A stretch of DNA of 64,000 bases. Source: an uncultured bacterium (GTDB taxonomy: Bacteria; Cyanobacteriota; Vampirovibrionia; Gastranaerophilales; Gastranaerophilaceae). Positions 50,208 through 58,870 of the stretch are shown in pieces. Every line of letters begins with the position of its first letter. Positions within the stretch are counted from its first letter, which is position 1. Under the pieces are notes generated by a model, which had not been told where the DNA came from, did no database searches, and saw only the letters and a list, made by a program, of their open reading frames with translations. Location: NCBI GenBank assembly GCA_947073645.1, contig CAMTMK010000010.1, forward strand, positions 1-64,000, in the 5' to 3' direction. Made by a program: the position numbers and the translations under genes.

Positions 50208-50414
50208 AAAAGTTACCTTGTTTTGTAACAAATGTTTACAATTCAAATAAGTGTAAATCAGCCCCTATTAAGTATTGTAAAATTACTACCTTTGTAATAC
50301 TTTTAGATGATGAGAAATTTTCAAAAAGTGGTATAATATAAGTAAGGTAAATTGAAATTAGAATAAAATTTTAATTCCGTTGCGGGTACGGAAACTCAGA
50401 AAGGCGGAAGTAAA

Positions 50415-52025
50415 ATGAGCAGTCTGCAGTTTCACAATGATTTAGACAGATTAATAGATGTTTTGCCTGACAAGGTCAGAAGGTACATCACCTATGAGAA
50501 AATGGAAGATGTTATCGAAATTGTTCTTGATATAGGGCGAACCCCTGAGATTAGACATGCAGGTGGTAAAATAGAGTATTTGGGTGACGAATTTGTCGTA
50601 GAAGATGATATTAATTATATAACTTGCAGGTTACAGGAGTTTACATCCGATAACCGTTCCGGAATTCCTGGAACACTTCACAGGATTAGTGCTATTAGAA
50701 ACAGGCAGGGTAAAATAATTGGTTTAACTTGTAGAATCGGTAGAGTTGTAACAGGAACTATTGCTTGTATTAAAGACATCTGTTTGATGAATAAGAGTAT
50801 TCTCTTTTTAGGGCGTCCGGGTGTTGGAAAAACTACTAAGTTAAGAGAAATTTCGAGATTGGTGGCTGATGAACTTGCCAAGCGCGTCGTTATAGTAGAT
50901 ACTTCAAACGAAATTGCGGGTGACGGTGATACTCCGCACCCTGCTATCGGTCATGCAAGGCGTATGCAGGTTACTCAGCCCGAGTTTCAAAAAGACATTA
51001 TGATTGAGGCTGTTGAAAATCACACTCCCGAAGTTATTGTTGTGGATGAAATTGGTACGGAAGCAGAAGCACAAGCTGCACGTACTATCGCAGAACGCGG
51101 GGTTATGTTGATTGCAACAGCTCATGGTAATAGTTTGGAAAACTTAATCAAAAACCCGACTTTATCTGATTTGGTCGGAGGTATTCAATCTGTTACATTG
51201 GGTGATGATGAAGCGAAACGCAGGGCTTCTCAAAAAACTGTTTTGGAAAGAGAAAAACAGCCGACTTTTGATGTTGTAATTGAAATTTTGGACAGAAATA
51301 CGCTTGCTGTCTATAAAGATACTGCAGAAGCTGTTGACTATATCTTGCGCGGATGGCCGATTAGACCCGAGATTAGAAAAGTTGATAAGACTTATGAAAC
51401 TCCGCAAAAAGAAGAACCAAAATTATCAGATATTCCAAAGGAAATTGACAAGCTTGAAAAGAAAATTGAACATAATACTGACAGTTTGAAGTTTTCTTTC
51501 TCAAGAGAAAAATATGTTGAAGATATAAAAACATCTTTCAAAAAGATTTATTTATATGCAGTTTCACGTACTATTGTCGAAAAGGTTATCGAGCGTTTGG
51601 ATTTGAATGCGGAAGTTACGCGAAGTATTGAAGATGCTGATATAGTAATTGCGCACAAAAATTTTGCCAAAGGCGGTGCTAAAGTTTTGAGTGTTGCAAA
51701 TGATTATCGTTTACAGATTTTCTATGTAAAAACCAATTCAATGGCTCAAATCCAGAAAGTTTTGAAAGAAGCTTTGGATATTGTGGAAACGTCAGAAACT
51801 TTGTGCGGATATTATGATGATGCAGAACGCGCTTTGGATGAGGCAAAAGCTGCGATTAATAAGATATTGGCGGGTGAAAAGGATGTTGAATTAACTCCTC
51901 AAAACCAACATATCAGAAAGCTGCAACATGAACTTGTAGAACAGCATAATTTGGAAAGCAAATCTATCGGTGAAGGCAACAACCGCCACTTAAAAATCGT
52001 TGGTGGAAAAGATTTTCATCAATAG
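50415..52025 (+). CDS. Ycf45/SpoIIIAA-like AAA ATPase
   Basis: 536 aa; LGRPGVGKTTKLREISRLVADEL, VDTSNEIAGDGDTPHPAIGHARRMQV, VVDEIGTEAEA. Confidence 0.9.
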   Translation: MSSLQFHNDLDRLIDVLPDKVRRYITYEKMEDVIEIVLDIGRTPEIRHAGGKIEYLGDEFVVEDDINYITCRLQEFTSDNRSGIPGTLHRISAIRNRQGKIIGLTCRIGRVVTGTIACIKDICLMNKSILFLGRPGVGKTTKLREISRLVADELAKRVVIVDTSNEIAGDGDTPHPAIGHARRMQVTQPEFQKDIMIEAVENHTPEVIVVDEIGTEAEAQAARTIAERGVMLIATAHGNSLENLIKNPTLSDLVGGIQSVTLGDDEAKRRASQKTVLEREKQPTFDVVIEILDRNTLAVYKDTAEAVDYILRGWPIRPEIRKVDKTYETPQKEEPKLSDIPKEIDKLEKKIEHNTDSLKFSFSREKYVEDIKTSFKKIYLYAVSRTIVEKVIERLDLNAEVTRSIEDADIVIAHKNFAKGGAKVLSVANDYRLQIFYVKTNSMAQIQKVLKEALDIVETSETLCGYYDDAERALDEAKAAINKILAGEKDVELTPQNQHIRKLQHELVEQHNLESKSIGEGNNRHLKIVGGKDFHQ

Positions 52026-52032
52026 TTCTAAT

Positions 52033-52160
52033 ACCTCGCTCGGCTTTCCTGCGCCTCGCGTTAAATGCCACCGTTCGCGTTTGTGGGCAAAAGCGCGGTT
52101 TCGCCCACAAACGCTCAACTCTCAAATTGTTACACAATTTTCGTGGCTCTGCTCGGCTTG
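52033..52160. repeat. Composite palindromic repeat, copy C (GC-richer than surroundings)
   Basis: GCCTCGCGTTAAATGCC + CGTTTGTGGGC-N14-GCCCACAAACG perfect 11-bp arms + AAATTGT-TAC-ACAATTT + GGCTCTGCTCGGC. Confidence 0.6.
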
Positions 52161-52201
52161 GACTTGACAAAGAAGAGAAAATCGTAAATAATGTGAATAT
52201 A

Positions 52202-52244
52202 GGGAAAGAACCCTAAGAGGGTCTAGTCTCTTAAGGTTCTTCTT
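52202..52244 (-). terminator. Terminator after the 24-aa peptide
   Basis: Minus strand AAGAACCTTAAGAG-ACTAGACC-CTCTTAGGGTTCTT. Confidence 0.75.
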
Positions 52245-52250
52245 AACTCC

Positions 52251-52325
52251 CTATTTAAGTAGTTTAAGTGCTATGATTATCGCTAAGATAAGCCATAGCG
52301 CTTTTTCAGTTATACTGAATTCCAC
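52251..52325 (-). CDS. 24-aa hydrophobic membrane peptide MEFSITEKALWLILAIIIALKLLK
   Basis: GTG start preceded by near-perfect SD AGAAAGGAGGTGATAAC; terminator follows; one predicted TM helix with LysLeuLeuLys end. Confidence 0.65.
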   Translation of the reverse strand: MEFSITEKALWLILAIIIALKLLK

Positions 52326-52400
52326 AGTTATCACCTCCTTTCTGACCAATTTCTCTTAACAAGTGTGTGTCAGCTTTCGGTGAGCGGGAGCTTACCCTAA

Positions 52401-52610
52401 TTATTTGCGTTTTTTGAACTCTATATCATAGCCAAGGATATCAGCGATCTGGCGAATTTCACGGTATCTTATAGTTTCGTTTTTTAGCTTTTGAGAAAGA
52501 CTGCTCATAGCAGTACGTTTGTTTTCCGTTTTATATAATATGCTTGCTATTTCTGTCATGGTTTTAGCTTCTTTAGCAAGTAATGATTTTATTTCGTCTT
52601 TAATTCCCAT
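52401..52610 (-). CDS. Small HTH DNA-binding protein
   Basis: 69 aa; MTEIASILYKTENKRTAMSSLSQKLKNETIRYREIRQIADILGYDIEFKKRK. Confidence 0.85.
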   Translation of the reverse strand: MGIKDEIKSLLAKEAKTMTEIASILYKTENKRTAMSSLSQKLKNETIRYREIRQIADILGYDIEFKKRK

Positions 52611-52628
52611 ATTCTTATGATAATATAC

Positions 52629-52657
52629 TTGACAACTTTTGCATATTATTGTATAAC
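52629..52657 (+). promoter_or_regulatory. Sigma70-like promoter of the 59-aa ORF
   Basis: TTGACA-N17-TATAAC. Confidence 0.7.
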
Positions 52658-52659
52658 AT

Positions 52660-52677
52660 GTTTATAAAAATATAAAC
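52660..52677. promoter_or_regulatory. Palindromic operator candidate between divergent genes
   Basis: GTTTAT-AAAAAT-ATAAAC, with a second TTTATAAAC half-site ~20 bp downstream. Confidence 0.5.
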
Positions 52678-52719
52678 AAGATAATATTTTTATAAACTAT
52701 AATAAAGAAAGGTGAAGCT

Positions 52720-52899
52720 ATGGAAACAAAAGATGTGGTAATTAAGAAATTTGAAAAAAGAATTGATGGACTGAGAAATACAATGATACAAAATATTTGT
52801 GATCTCCAAGAGATACTGAACGAAATGGATAATTCACTGAATATTATCAGTTATCTTTCATATTTGAAGGAAGATTTAACAAAAAAAGACGGAGTTTAA
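52720..52899 (+). CDS. 59-aa coiled-coil small protein
   Basis: METKDVVIKKFEKRIDGLRNTMIQNICDLQEILNEMDNSLNIISYLSYLKEDLTKKDGV; RBS AAAGGTGA; terminator overlaps stop; below ORF-track cut-off. Confidence 0.75.
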   Translation: METKDVVIKKFEKRIDGLRNTMIQNICDLQEILNEMDNSLNIISYLSYLKEDLTKKDGV

Positions 52900-52915
52900 A
52901 AACTCCGTCTTTTTA
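52884..52915. terminator. Bidirectional terminator
   Basis: AAAAAGACGGAGTTT-AA-AAACTCCGTCTTTTT. Confidence 0.9.
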
Positions 52916-52931
52916 GTTTATGTGCGTAGCA

Positions 52932-55577
52932 CTATTTTTTTTCAACAACTGCTTGAGCTGCTGCAAGTCTTGCTTGTGGTAATCTGAATGGTGAGCAAGA
53001 TACATAATCCAAACCAATTCTGTCACAGAATTTTACTGAATCAGGATCGCCGCCGTGTTCACCGCAAACACCGCCAACTAGTGCAGAGTTTACTTTTTTA
53101 CCTTTTTCCATAGACATTTCGATTAATTGTCCAACACCTTTTGTATCAAGTGTTTCGAATGGGTTAGAAGGTAAGATTTTTTGTTCAACATATCTGTTCA
53201 AGAATTTACCTTCAGCATCGTCACGTGAGTAACCGAATGTCATTTGTGTTAAGTCGTTTGTACCGAATGAGAAGAATTCTGCGTATTCAGCGATTTCATC
53301 AGCAGTTAAAGCTGCACGAGGAATTTCAATCATTGTACCGAATTTGTACTCAACTTCAACACCTTTTTCAGTCATAACTTCTTTTGCTACACGAACTAAG
53401 ATTTCTTTAGCAACTTTAAGTTCGTTTACGTGACCGATAAGAGGAATCATTACCCAAGGTTTAACAGCAACACCTTCTTTTTTCAAGTCACAGCAAGCTT
53501 CGAAGATTGCTCTTACTTGCATTTCGTTGATTTCAGGGTAAGTCAAACCTAAACGGCATCCTCTCAAGCCCATCATTGGGTTAGATTCTGACAAACCTTC
53601 TACGATGTGAAGCATTTCTTCTTTTTCAGAAGCGTCTTTGCCTTGAGCTTTAAGAGTTGCAACTTCAGCGATTAAGTCTTCTTTAGAAGGCAAGAATTCG
53701 TGAAGCGGCGGGTCTAAAAGTCTTACTGTAAGCGGTTTGTCGCCTAAAGCTTTGAACATTGCATAGAAGTCAGAATATTGCATTGGAAGAAGTTTTGCTA
53801 ATGCTTCTTTTCTTGCTTCAGGAGTACCTGCAATAATCATTTTTTGTACCCAAGGAAGTCTGTCCGGATCCATGAACATGTGTTCTGTACGGCACAAACC
53901 AACACCTTCAGCACCGAATTTCAAAGCGTTTTCGATATCTTTAGGAGTATCAGCGTTAGCTTCAACTTTCATTCTCTTGATTTCGTCAACCCATCCGAAG
54001 AATGTATTCCAGTTATCATCAATTTTAGCTTCTACAAGTTTAACAGCGCCTTCCATAACGATACCTTTACCACCGTCAAGAGAGATGATTTCGTCTTTGC
54101 GGTAAACTTTTCCGTCACAGCCTGTTAAAGTTTCGTTAACCAAGTCGATTTTCAAGTCTTCACAACCTGAAACGCAAGGTTTACCCATACCTTTAGCAAC
54201 TACAGCTGCGTGAGATGTAGCACCGCCGCGAAGAGTTAATACACCTTGAGAAACTGCCATACCGTGAATATCATCAGGACAAGTTTCTACACGAACAAGG
54301 ATAACTTTTTCACCTGCTTCACCGCGTTGAGCTGCTTCTTCAGTATCGAATACGATTTTACCTACAGCAGCACCCGGAGATGCGTTTACACCGTTACAAA
54401 TTTTGTGTGCTTCTGCCAATGCTTTGTCATCGAAGCAAGGTAAAAGGATTTGGTTTACAGAATATGGGTCAACAAGCTGGATAGCACGTTCTTTTGTGAT
54501 GATTCCTTCTTTTTCCATTTCAACTGCAATTCTGATAGCAGCAGCTGCTGTTCTTTTACCGTTACGAGTTTGCAAAATCCACAATTTACCTTTTTCAATT
54601 GTGAATTCCATATCTTGAACATCTTTGTAACCTAATTCAAGTTTTTTAGCAATATCAACATATTGTCTGTATAAGTCAGGCATTTCTGTTTCAAGTTCTT
54701 CGATAGGTTTCGGAGTTCTGATACCAGCAACAACATCTTCACCTTGAGCGTTTGTTAAGTATTCACCGTAGAATTTGTTTTCGCCTGTAGCAGGGTTACG
54801 AGTGAACGAAACACCTGTAGCACAGTCGTCGCCCATGTTTCCGAATACCATTGTTTGAACGTTAACTGCAGTACCGAAGTTGTGGTCGATTTTATTCATG
54901 TTTCTGTAAGCAATTGCACGAGGAATGTTCCAAGATCTGAATACTGCTTCAATAGCTTCTTGCAATTGAACGTATGGGTCTTGAGGGAATTCTTTGCCTG
55001 TAACTTCTTTAATAATGTTTTTGTATACAGGGATTAAAGATTTCAAACCTTCAGCAGAAATTTTTGTATCTTCTTTAACGCCTTCACGTTCTTTAACTTT
55101 TTCAAGTTCTGATTCGAAGTATTTTTGTCTGTCCATTTCCCAAGCTACAGAACCGAACATTGTCAAAAATCTTCTGTATGAGTCGTAGCAGAAACGAGGA
55201 TTGTTAGTAAGCTTAATCATAGCTTCAACAGTTTGGTCGTTCAAACCTAAATTTAAGATAGTTTCCATCATACCGGGCATTGAAAGTCTTGCACCTGAAC
55301 GTACAGAAACTAAAAGTGGATTTTCGCTGTCGCCGAATTTTTTGCCTGTTTGTGCTTCAATATCTTTCAATGCAGTTTTAACTTCATCCATCAAACCTGC
55401 AGGCATTTTATTTCCGTGATTAATATAATCCATACAAGTTTCTGTAGTGATTGTTAATCCCGGAGGAACGGGTAGTCCTAAATTAGTCATTTCAGCAAGG
55501 TTAGCACCTTTACCGCCCAAAAGATTGCGCATATCGGCGTTGCCCTCTCTGAACAACCATACTCGTTTTTCTGTCAT
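52932..55577 (-). CDS. ppdK: Pyruvate, phosphate dikinase
   Basis: 881 aa; GGKGANLAEMTNLGLPVPPG, GGATSHAAVVAKGMGKPCVSG, SFGTNDLTQMTFGYSRDD. Confidence 0.98.
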   Translation of the reverse strand: MTEKRVWLFREGNADMRNLLGGKGANLAEMTNLGLPVPPGLTITTETCMDYINHGNKMPAGLMDEVKTALKDIEAQTGKKFGDSENPLLVSVRSGARLSMPGMMETILNLGLNDQTVEAMIKLTNNPRFCYDSYRRFLTMFGSVAWEMDRQKYFESELEKVKEREGVKEDTKISAEGLKSLIPVYKNIIKEVTGKEFPQDPYVQLQEAIEAVFRSWNIPRAIAYRNMNKIDHNFGTAVNVQTMVFGNMGDDCATGVSFTRNPATGENKFYGEYLTNAQGEDVVAGIRTPKPIEELETEMPDLYRQYVDIAKKLELGYKDVQDMEFTIEKGKLWILQTRNGKRTAAAAIRIAVEMEKEGIITKERAIQLVDPYSVNQILLPCFDDKALAEAHKICNGVNASPGAAVGKIVFDTEEAAQRGEAGEKVILVRVETCPDDIHGMAVSQGVLTLRGGATSHAAVVAKGMGKPCVSGCEDLKIDLVNETLTGCDGKVYRKDEIISLDGGKGIVMEGAVKLVEAKIDDNWNTFFGWVDEIKRMKVEANADTPKDIENALKFGAEGVGLCRTEHMFMDPDRLPWVQKMIIAGTPEARKEALAKLLPMQYSDFYAMFKALGDKPLTVRLLDPPLHEFLPSKEDLIAEVATLKAQGKDASEKEEMLHIVEGLSESNPMMGLRGCRLGLTYPEINEMQVRAIFEACCDLKKEGVAVKPWVMIPLIGHVNELKVAKEILVRVAKEVMTEKGVEVEYKFGTMIEIPRAALTADEIAEYAEFFSFGTNDLTQMTFGYSRDDAEGKFLNRYVEQKILPSNPFETLDTKGVGQLIEMSMEKGKKVNSALVGGVCGEHGGDPDSVKFCDRIGLDYVSCSPFRLPQARLAAAQAVVEKK

Positions 55578-55645
55578 AGTAAATTCTCCTTTTTTCTTAC
55601 AGAATTATCTTCTTTTCTATAAGAAAAATTGTACCATGAACATGA

Positions 55646-55879
55646 TTATTTGCTACTAAAATAATCGCAAATCAAAACTTTCTTGCGCGGAAGTAAGTTT
55701 TTAAGCCCGTCGATAAATTTGTTTTTGTCCAGATTTTCTAATTCTTTTTTTAGGATAGCTTTTTCAAGAACGACTTTATTATACAAATCTGAGCACACAG
55801 AACTTTTGTCAATGTGTTCTTTTAATTTAGCTAATTGAATCTCTTTTTCTCTAATGGATTTTATCAATTCGTTTTTCAC
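55646..55879 (-). CDS. Small coiled-coil hypothetical protein
   Basis: 77 aa; heptad-rich, K/E-rich. Confidence 0.55.
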   Translation of the reverse strand: MKNELIKSIREKEIQLAKLKEHIDKSSVCSDLYNKVVLEKAILKKELENLDKNKFIDGLKNLLPRKKVLICDYFSSK

Positions 55880-55954
55880 TATAGACCTCTTTGTACTTTA
55901 TCAGGATATAGCCTATTGTAAATTTATAAATCGACTTTTTAGTTGATTTCGGCA

Positions 55955-56500
55955 TTAAACATGCAATAAATCATACTCATAACCTATTTTTAGAGCTTTC
56001 ATATTTAGCGGTAACAAATTCTTTCTGTGCGGTGGAAGAACCGTATCGAGTGCTTTTTCGATGATTTCAAGATTTAATAATCCGCTTGCTTTGGCAAGAA
56101 CTCCTAATGCAAGTATATTAGCCATTCTTACATTTCCCAGCTCATCGGCTGATTTTGTAATTGGTGCAAATACATATTTTATATCAGAACGGGTTTTTGC
56201 TTCTTTTACAAGAGTGGAATTTGCAATCATGCATCCGCCTTGTTTTATTTTTGGTAAAAATCTGTCGAAAGATGCTTGGTTTAGCGCAACTACAAAATCT
56301 GCATCAGCTTTATTAACTTCTGATACTTCATCGTCACTCATAACGATTTCGCAATTTACTGTTCCTCCGCGCATTTCAGCACCATATGAAGGATACCAGG
56401 TTACGTTTTTATCTGAAAGCATAAATGCGTTAGCAAGCACTTCACCTGCCAATAATACGCCTTGTCCGCCAAATCCTGCTATTATAAAATTTCTTTCCAT
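55955..56500 (-). CDS. 2-oxoacid:ferredoxin oxidoreductase, gamma subunit
   Basis: MERNFIIAGFGGQGVLLAGEVLANA, WYPSYGAEMRGGT. Confidence 0.95.
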   Translation of the reverse strand: MERNFIIAGFGGQGVLLAGEVLANAFMLSDKNVTWYPSYGAEMRGGTVNCEIVMSDDEVSEVNKADADFVVALNQASFDRFLPKIKQGGCMIANSTLVKEAKTRSDIKYVFAPITKSADELGNVRMANILALGVLAKASGLLNLEIIEKALDTVLPPHRKNLLPLNMKALKIGYEYDLLHV

Positions 56501-56665
56501 TTTTTTACACCACAGCTTACGATTATCGTAATGCCGCCTTTCATATATATTCTTGTTTTCTTATATGTCACTTTATGACCGGCTTTGTTCTACTAATGCA
56601 CTCGGGTATCAGATTAAATTTGTTTTATCTCCCTGATATTTGTCCCTCGCATCTGTTTTGCTTTA

Positions 56666-57415
56666 TCAGTTTTGAGTTTGATCCTTATAAATACCCGGTT
56701 TAAATACCTGCATCATTTCATTTCTTACTCTGTCATGTGCTTGTTCCGGTGTCATTTTCCAGTTTGTCGGGCAGGTTGAAAGTATTTCTACAAACCCGAA
56801 ACCTAAACCTTTGATTTGAACTTCAAAAGCCTTTTTGATTGCCTGTTTTGCTTTTCTGATGTTTGCAACCGTATCCAATGAAACTCTTGCAGAAAATGCT
56901 GTTCCGTCGCAAAGTGCCATGTGTTCTGCAATTTTAATCGGGTAACCGTAATATTCAAGATTTCTGCCTGTTGGGGAAGTTGTTGTTTTTTGTCCGACAA
57001 GTGTTGTAGGACCTAACTGACCGCCTGTCATGCCGTAAGTTGTGTTGTTAATACATATTGCAGAGAGATTTTCACCTCTTAGTGCTGCGTGCATGCTTTC
57101 TGCAAGTCCGATTGATGCAAAGTCGCCGTCACCTTGATATGTAAATACAAACTTGTCAGGCTGAGCTCTTTTTACACCAGTTGCAACGGCTAAAGCTCTT
57201 CCATGCGGTGCTTCTATAGCGTCAACATTTAAAAAGTCATATGCTGTAACCGAGCAACCGATTGCAGCTGTAAGGATTGCATTATCTTTTAATCCCAATT
57301 CATCCAAAACTTCTGCAACAAGTCTTACTGCAACACCATGGTCACAGCCCGGGCAGAATGAAAATTTTGTGTTTTCTCTTAAAGATTTTGGTAATTTAAA
57401 TACTTGTGTCGCCAT
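56666..57415 (-). CDS. 2-oxoacid:ferredoxin oxidoreductase, beta subunit (TPP-binding)
   Basis: FCPGCDHGVAVRLVAEVL, TYQGDGDFASIGLAESMHAA, NNTTYGMTGGQ. Confidence 0.95.
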   Translation of the reverse strand: MATQVFKLPKSLRENTKFSFCPGCDHGVAVRLVAEVLDELGLKDNAILTAAIGCSVTAYDFLNVDAIEAPHGRALAVATGVKRAQPDKFVFTYQGDGDFASIGLAESMHAALRGENLSAICINNTTYGMTGGQLGPTTLVGQKTTTSPTGRNLEYYGYPIKIAEHMALCDGTAFSARVSLDTVANIRKAKQAIKKAFEVQIKGLGFGFVEILSTCPTNWKMTPEQAHDRVRNEMMQVFKPGIYKDQTQN

Positions 57416-58482
57416 TACAGCACCTCAATTCTTGAAACAATTTCATCAGCAGACGGCGGAGCGCCTACACCTTTGTTTATAAGTTCAACAGGGCATGTGC
57501 CGTTAACGGCAAGTCTTACGTCGTTAACCATTTGACCCATATTAACTTCTACTGTTATAAACTTTTTAACTTTTTCAGAAAGTTCTGCAAGTCTTTTTGA
57601 CGGGAATGGGAACAGGGTGATTGGTCTGAAAAATCCTGCTTTAATTCCTTTTTCTCTAAGTTTTTTCATTGCAGTTTTAACGTTTCTTGAAGTGCTTCCA
57701 AAGCTTACAAGAATAATATCAGCATCTTCTGTGTTAATTTCTTCCCATTCGGTTTCATTATCTTCGATAGCTTTATATTTTGCATAAAGTTTATCTAAGA
57801 ACTTACATTGATTGTCGGCTAACGGCGCATATGAACGGATAACTCTGCCGTCTCTACCTTTTGCACCTGTTAATGCCCAATCAGAATTATCGATTTTCGG
57901 GTAAGGATATTCGCCAAATTCAACTGGTTCCATCATTTGTCCCAATAAACCGTCTGCAAGTAATACTGTCGGGTTTTTGTATTTGTGAGCTAAATAGAAA
58001 GCTTTGTAGGTTAAATCAACGCATTCCTGAACTGTTGACGGGGCAAGAACAATAAGTTTATAATCGCCGTTTCCGCCGCCTTTTGTAGATTGGAAATAAT
58101 CGCCTTGAGAAGGATAAATATTTCCTAAACCCGGACCGCCTCTCATAACGCTTACCAATACAACGGGGAGTTCATCTGCTGTTGCGTAAGATAAAGCTTC
58201 CTGCATCAATGCAACGGCGCATGATGAAGATGATGTCATGGCTTTTGCACCTGTTGAACATGCTCCCAAAACCATATTAATTGCGGCAAGTTCGCTTTCT
58301 GCAGAAACGTAAGCTCGTTTCAATTCCTGCATTTTACCGCTCATAAATTCTCCGATTTCACTCTGCGGTGTAATAGGATAGCCAAAATAGCAATCACATC
58401 CTGCAATTACCGAAGCGTTTGCAATTGCGTAATTTCCTTTTGTTAAAACTTTTTTATTTGTACCGCAACATACGGTTCCCAT
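57415..58482 (-). CDS. 2-oxoacid:ferredoxin oxidoreductase, alpha subunit
   Basis: GNYAIANASVIAGCDCYFGYPITPQSEIGEFM. Confidence 0.95.
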   Translation of the reverse strand: MGTVCCGTNKKVLTKGNYAIANASVIAGCDCYFGYPITPQSEIGEFMSGKMQELKRAYVSAESELAAINMVLGACSTGAKAMTSSSSCAVALMQEALSYATADELPVVLVSVMRGGPGLGNIYPSQGDYFQSTKGGGNGDYKLIVLAPSTVQECVDLTYKAFYLAHKYKNPTVLLADGLLGQMMEPVEFGEYPYPKIDNSDWALTGAKGRDGRVIRSYAPLADNQCKFLDKLYAKYKAIEDNETEWEEINTEDADIILVSFGSTSRNVKTAMKKLREKGIKAGFFRPITLFPFPSKRLAELSEKVKKFITVEVNMGQMVNDVRLAVNGTCPVELINKGVGAPPSADEIVSRIEVL

Positions 58483-58519
58483 AGCATTTACCTTTCTTTA
58501 TTTCCAAAACCTAATGTGG

Positions 58520-58732
58520 CTACGTGCGTAGCACCTCCGTAATCGCTAAATCTGGACATCTTGCTGCACACATTGCGCACCCCAAGCATTCATTGTTCGG
58601 GTCGCAGAATTCTACAACGTGATTGCCCAGAGCGTTTGTTTCCTGTCCAATTTTAATTAGTTTTTTCGGGCATTCGCTAACACATAAGTAACATGCCTTA
58701 CATTTATTTTTATCTATCTTTATATAGCTCAT
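58520..58732 (-). CDS. 4Fe-4S ferredoxin-like (delta) subunit
   Basis: CKACYLCVSECPKKL ... CLGCAMCAARCPDLAI two 4Fe-4S motifs. Confidence 0.95.
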   Translation of the reverse strand: MSYIKIDKNKCKACYLCVSECPKKLIKIGQETNALGNHVVEFCDPNNECLGCAMCAARCPDLAITEVLRT

Positions 58733-58870
58733 CTTAAAATTCCCCTACCAAAATATTATATCACCGAAATACCAAGCGGACACTTTAATCTTTACAATTG
58801 TAATAATAATTGCAAAGTTTCCTATGGTTCTGTTAAAATAATAGGGGATAATTGTAAGAAAGAGAAAAAT

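Noticed and set aside
53844-55419. Several 60-94 aa plus-strand ORFs antisense to ppdK
   Set aside because: Shadow ORFs in a conserved gene; mutually overlapping frames and no RBS.
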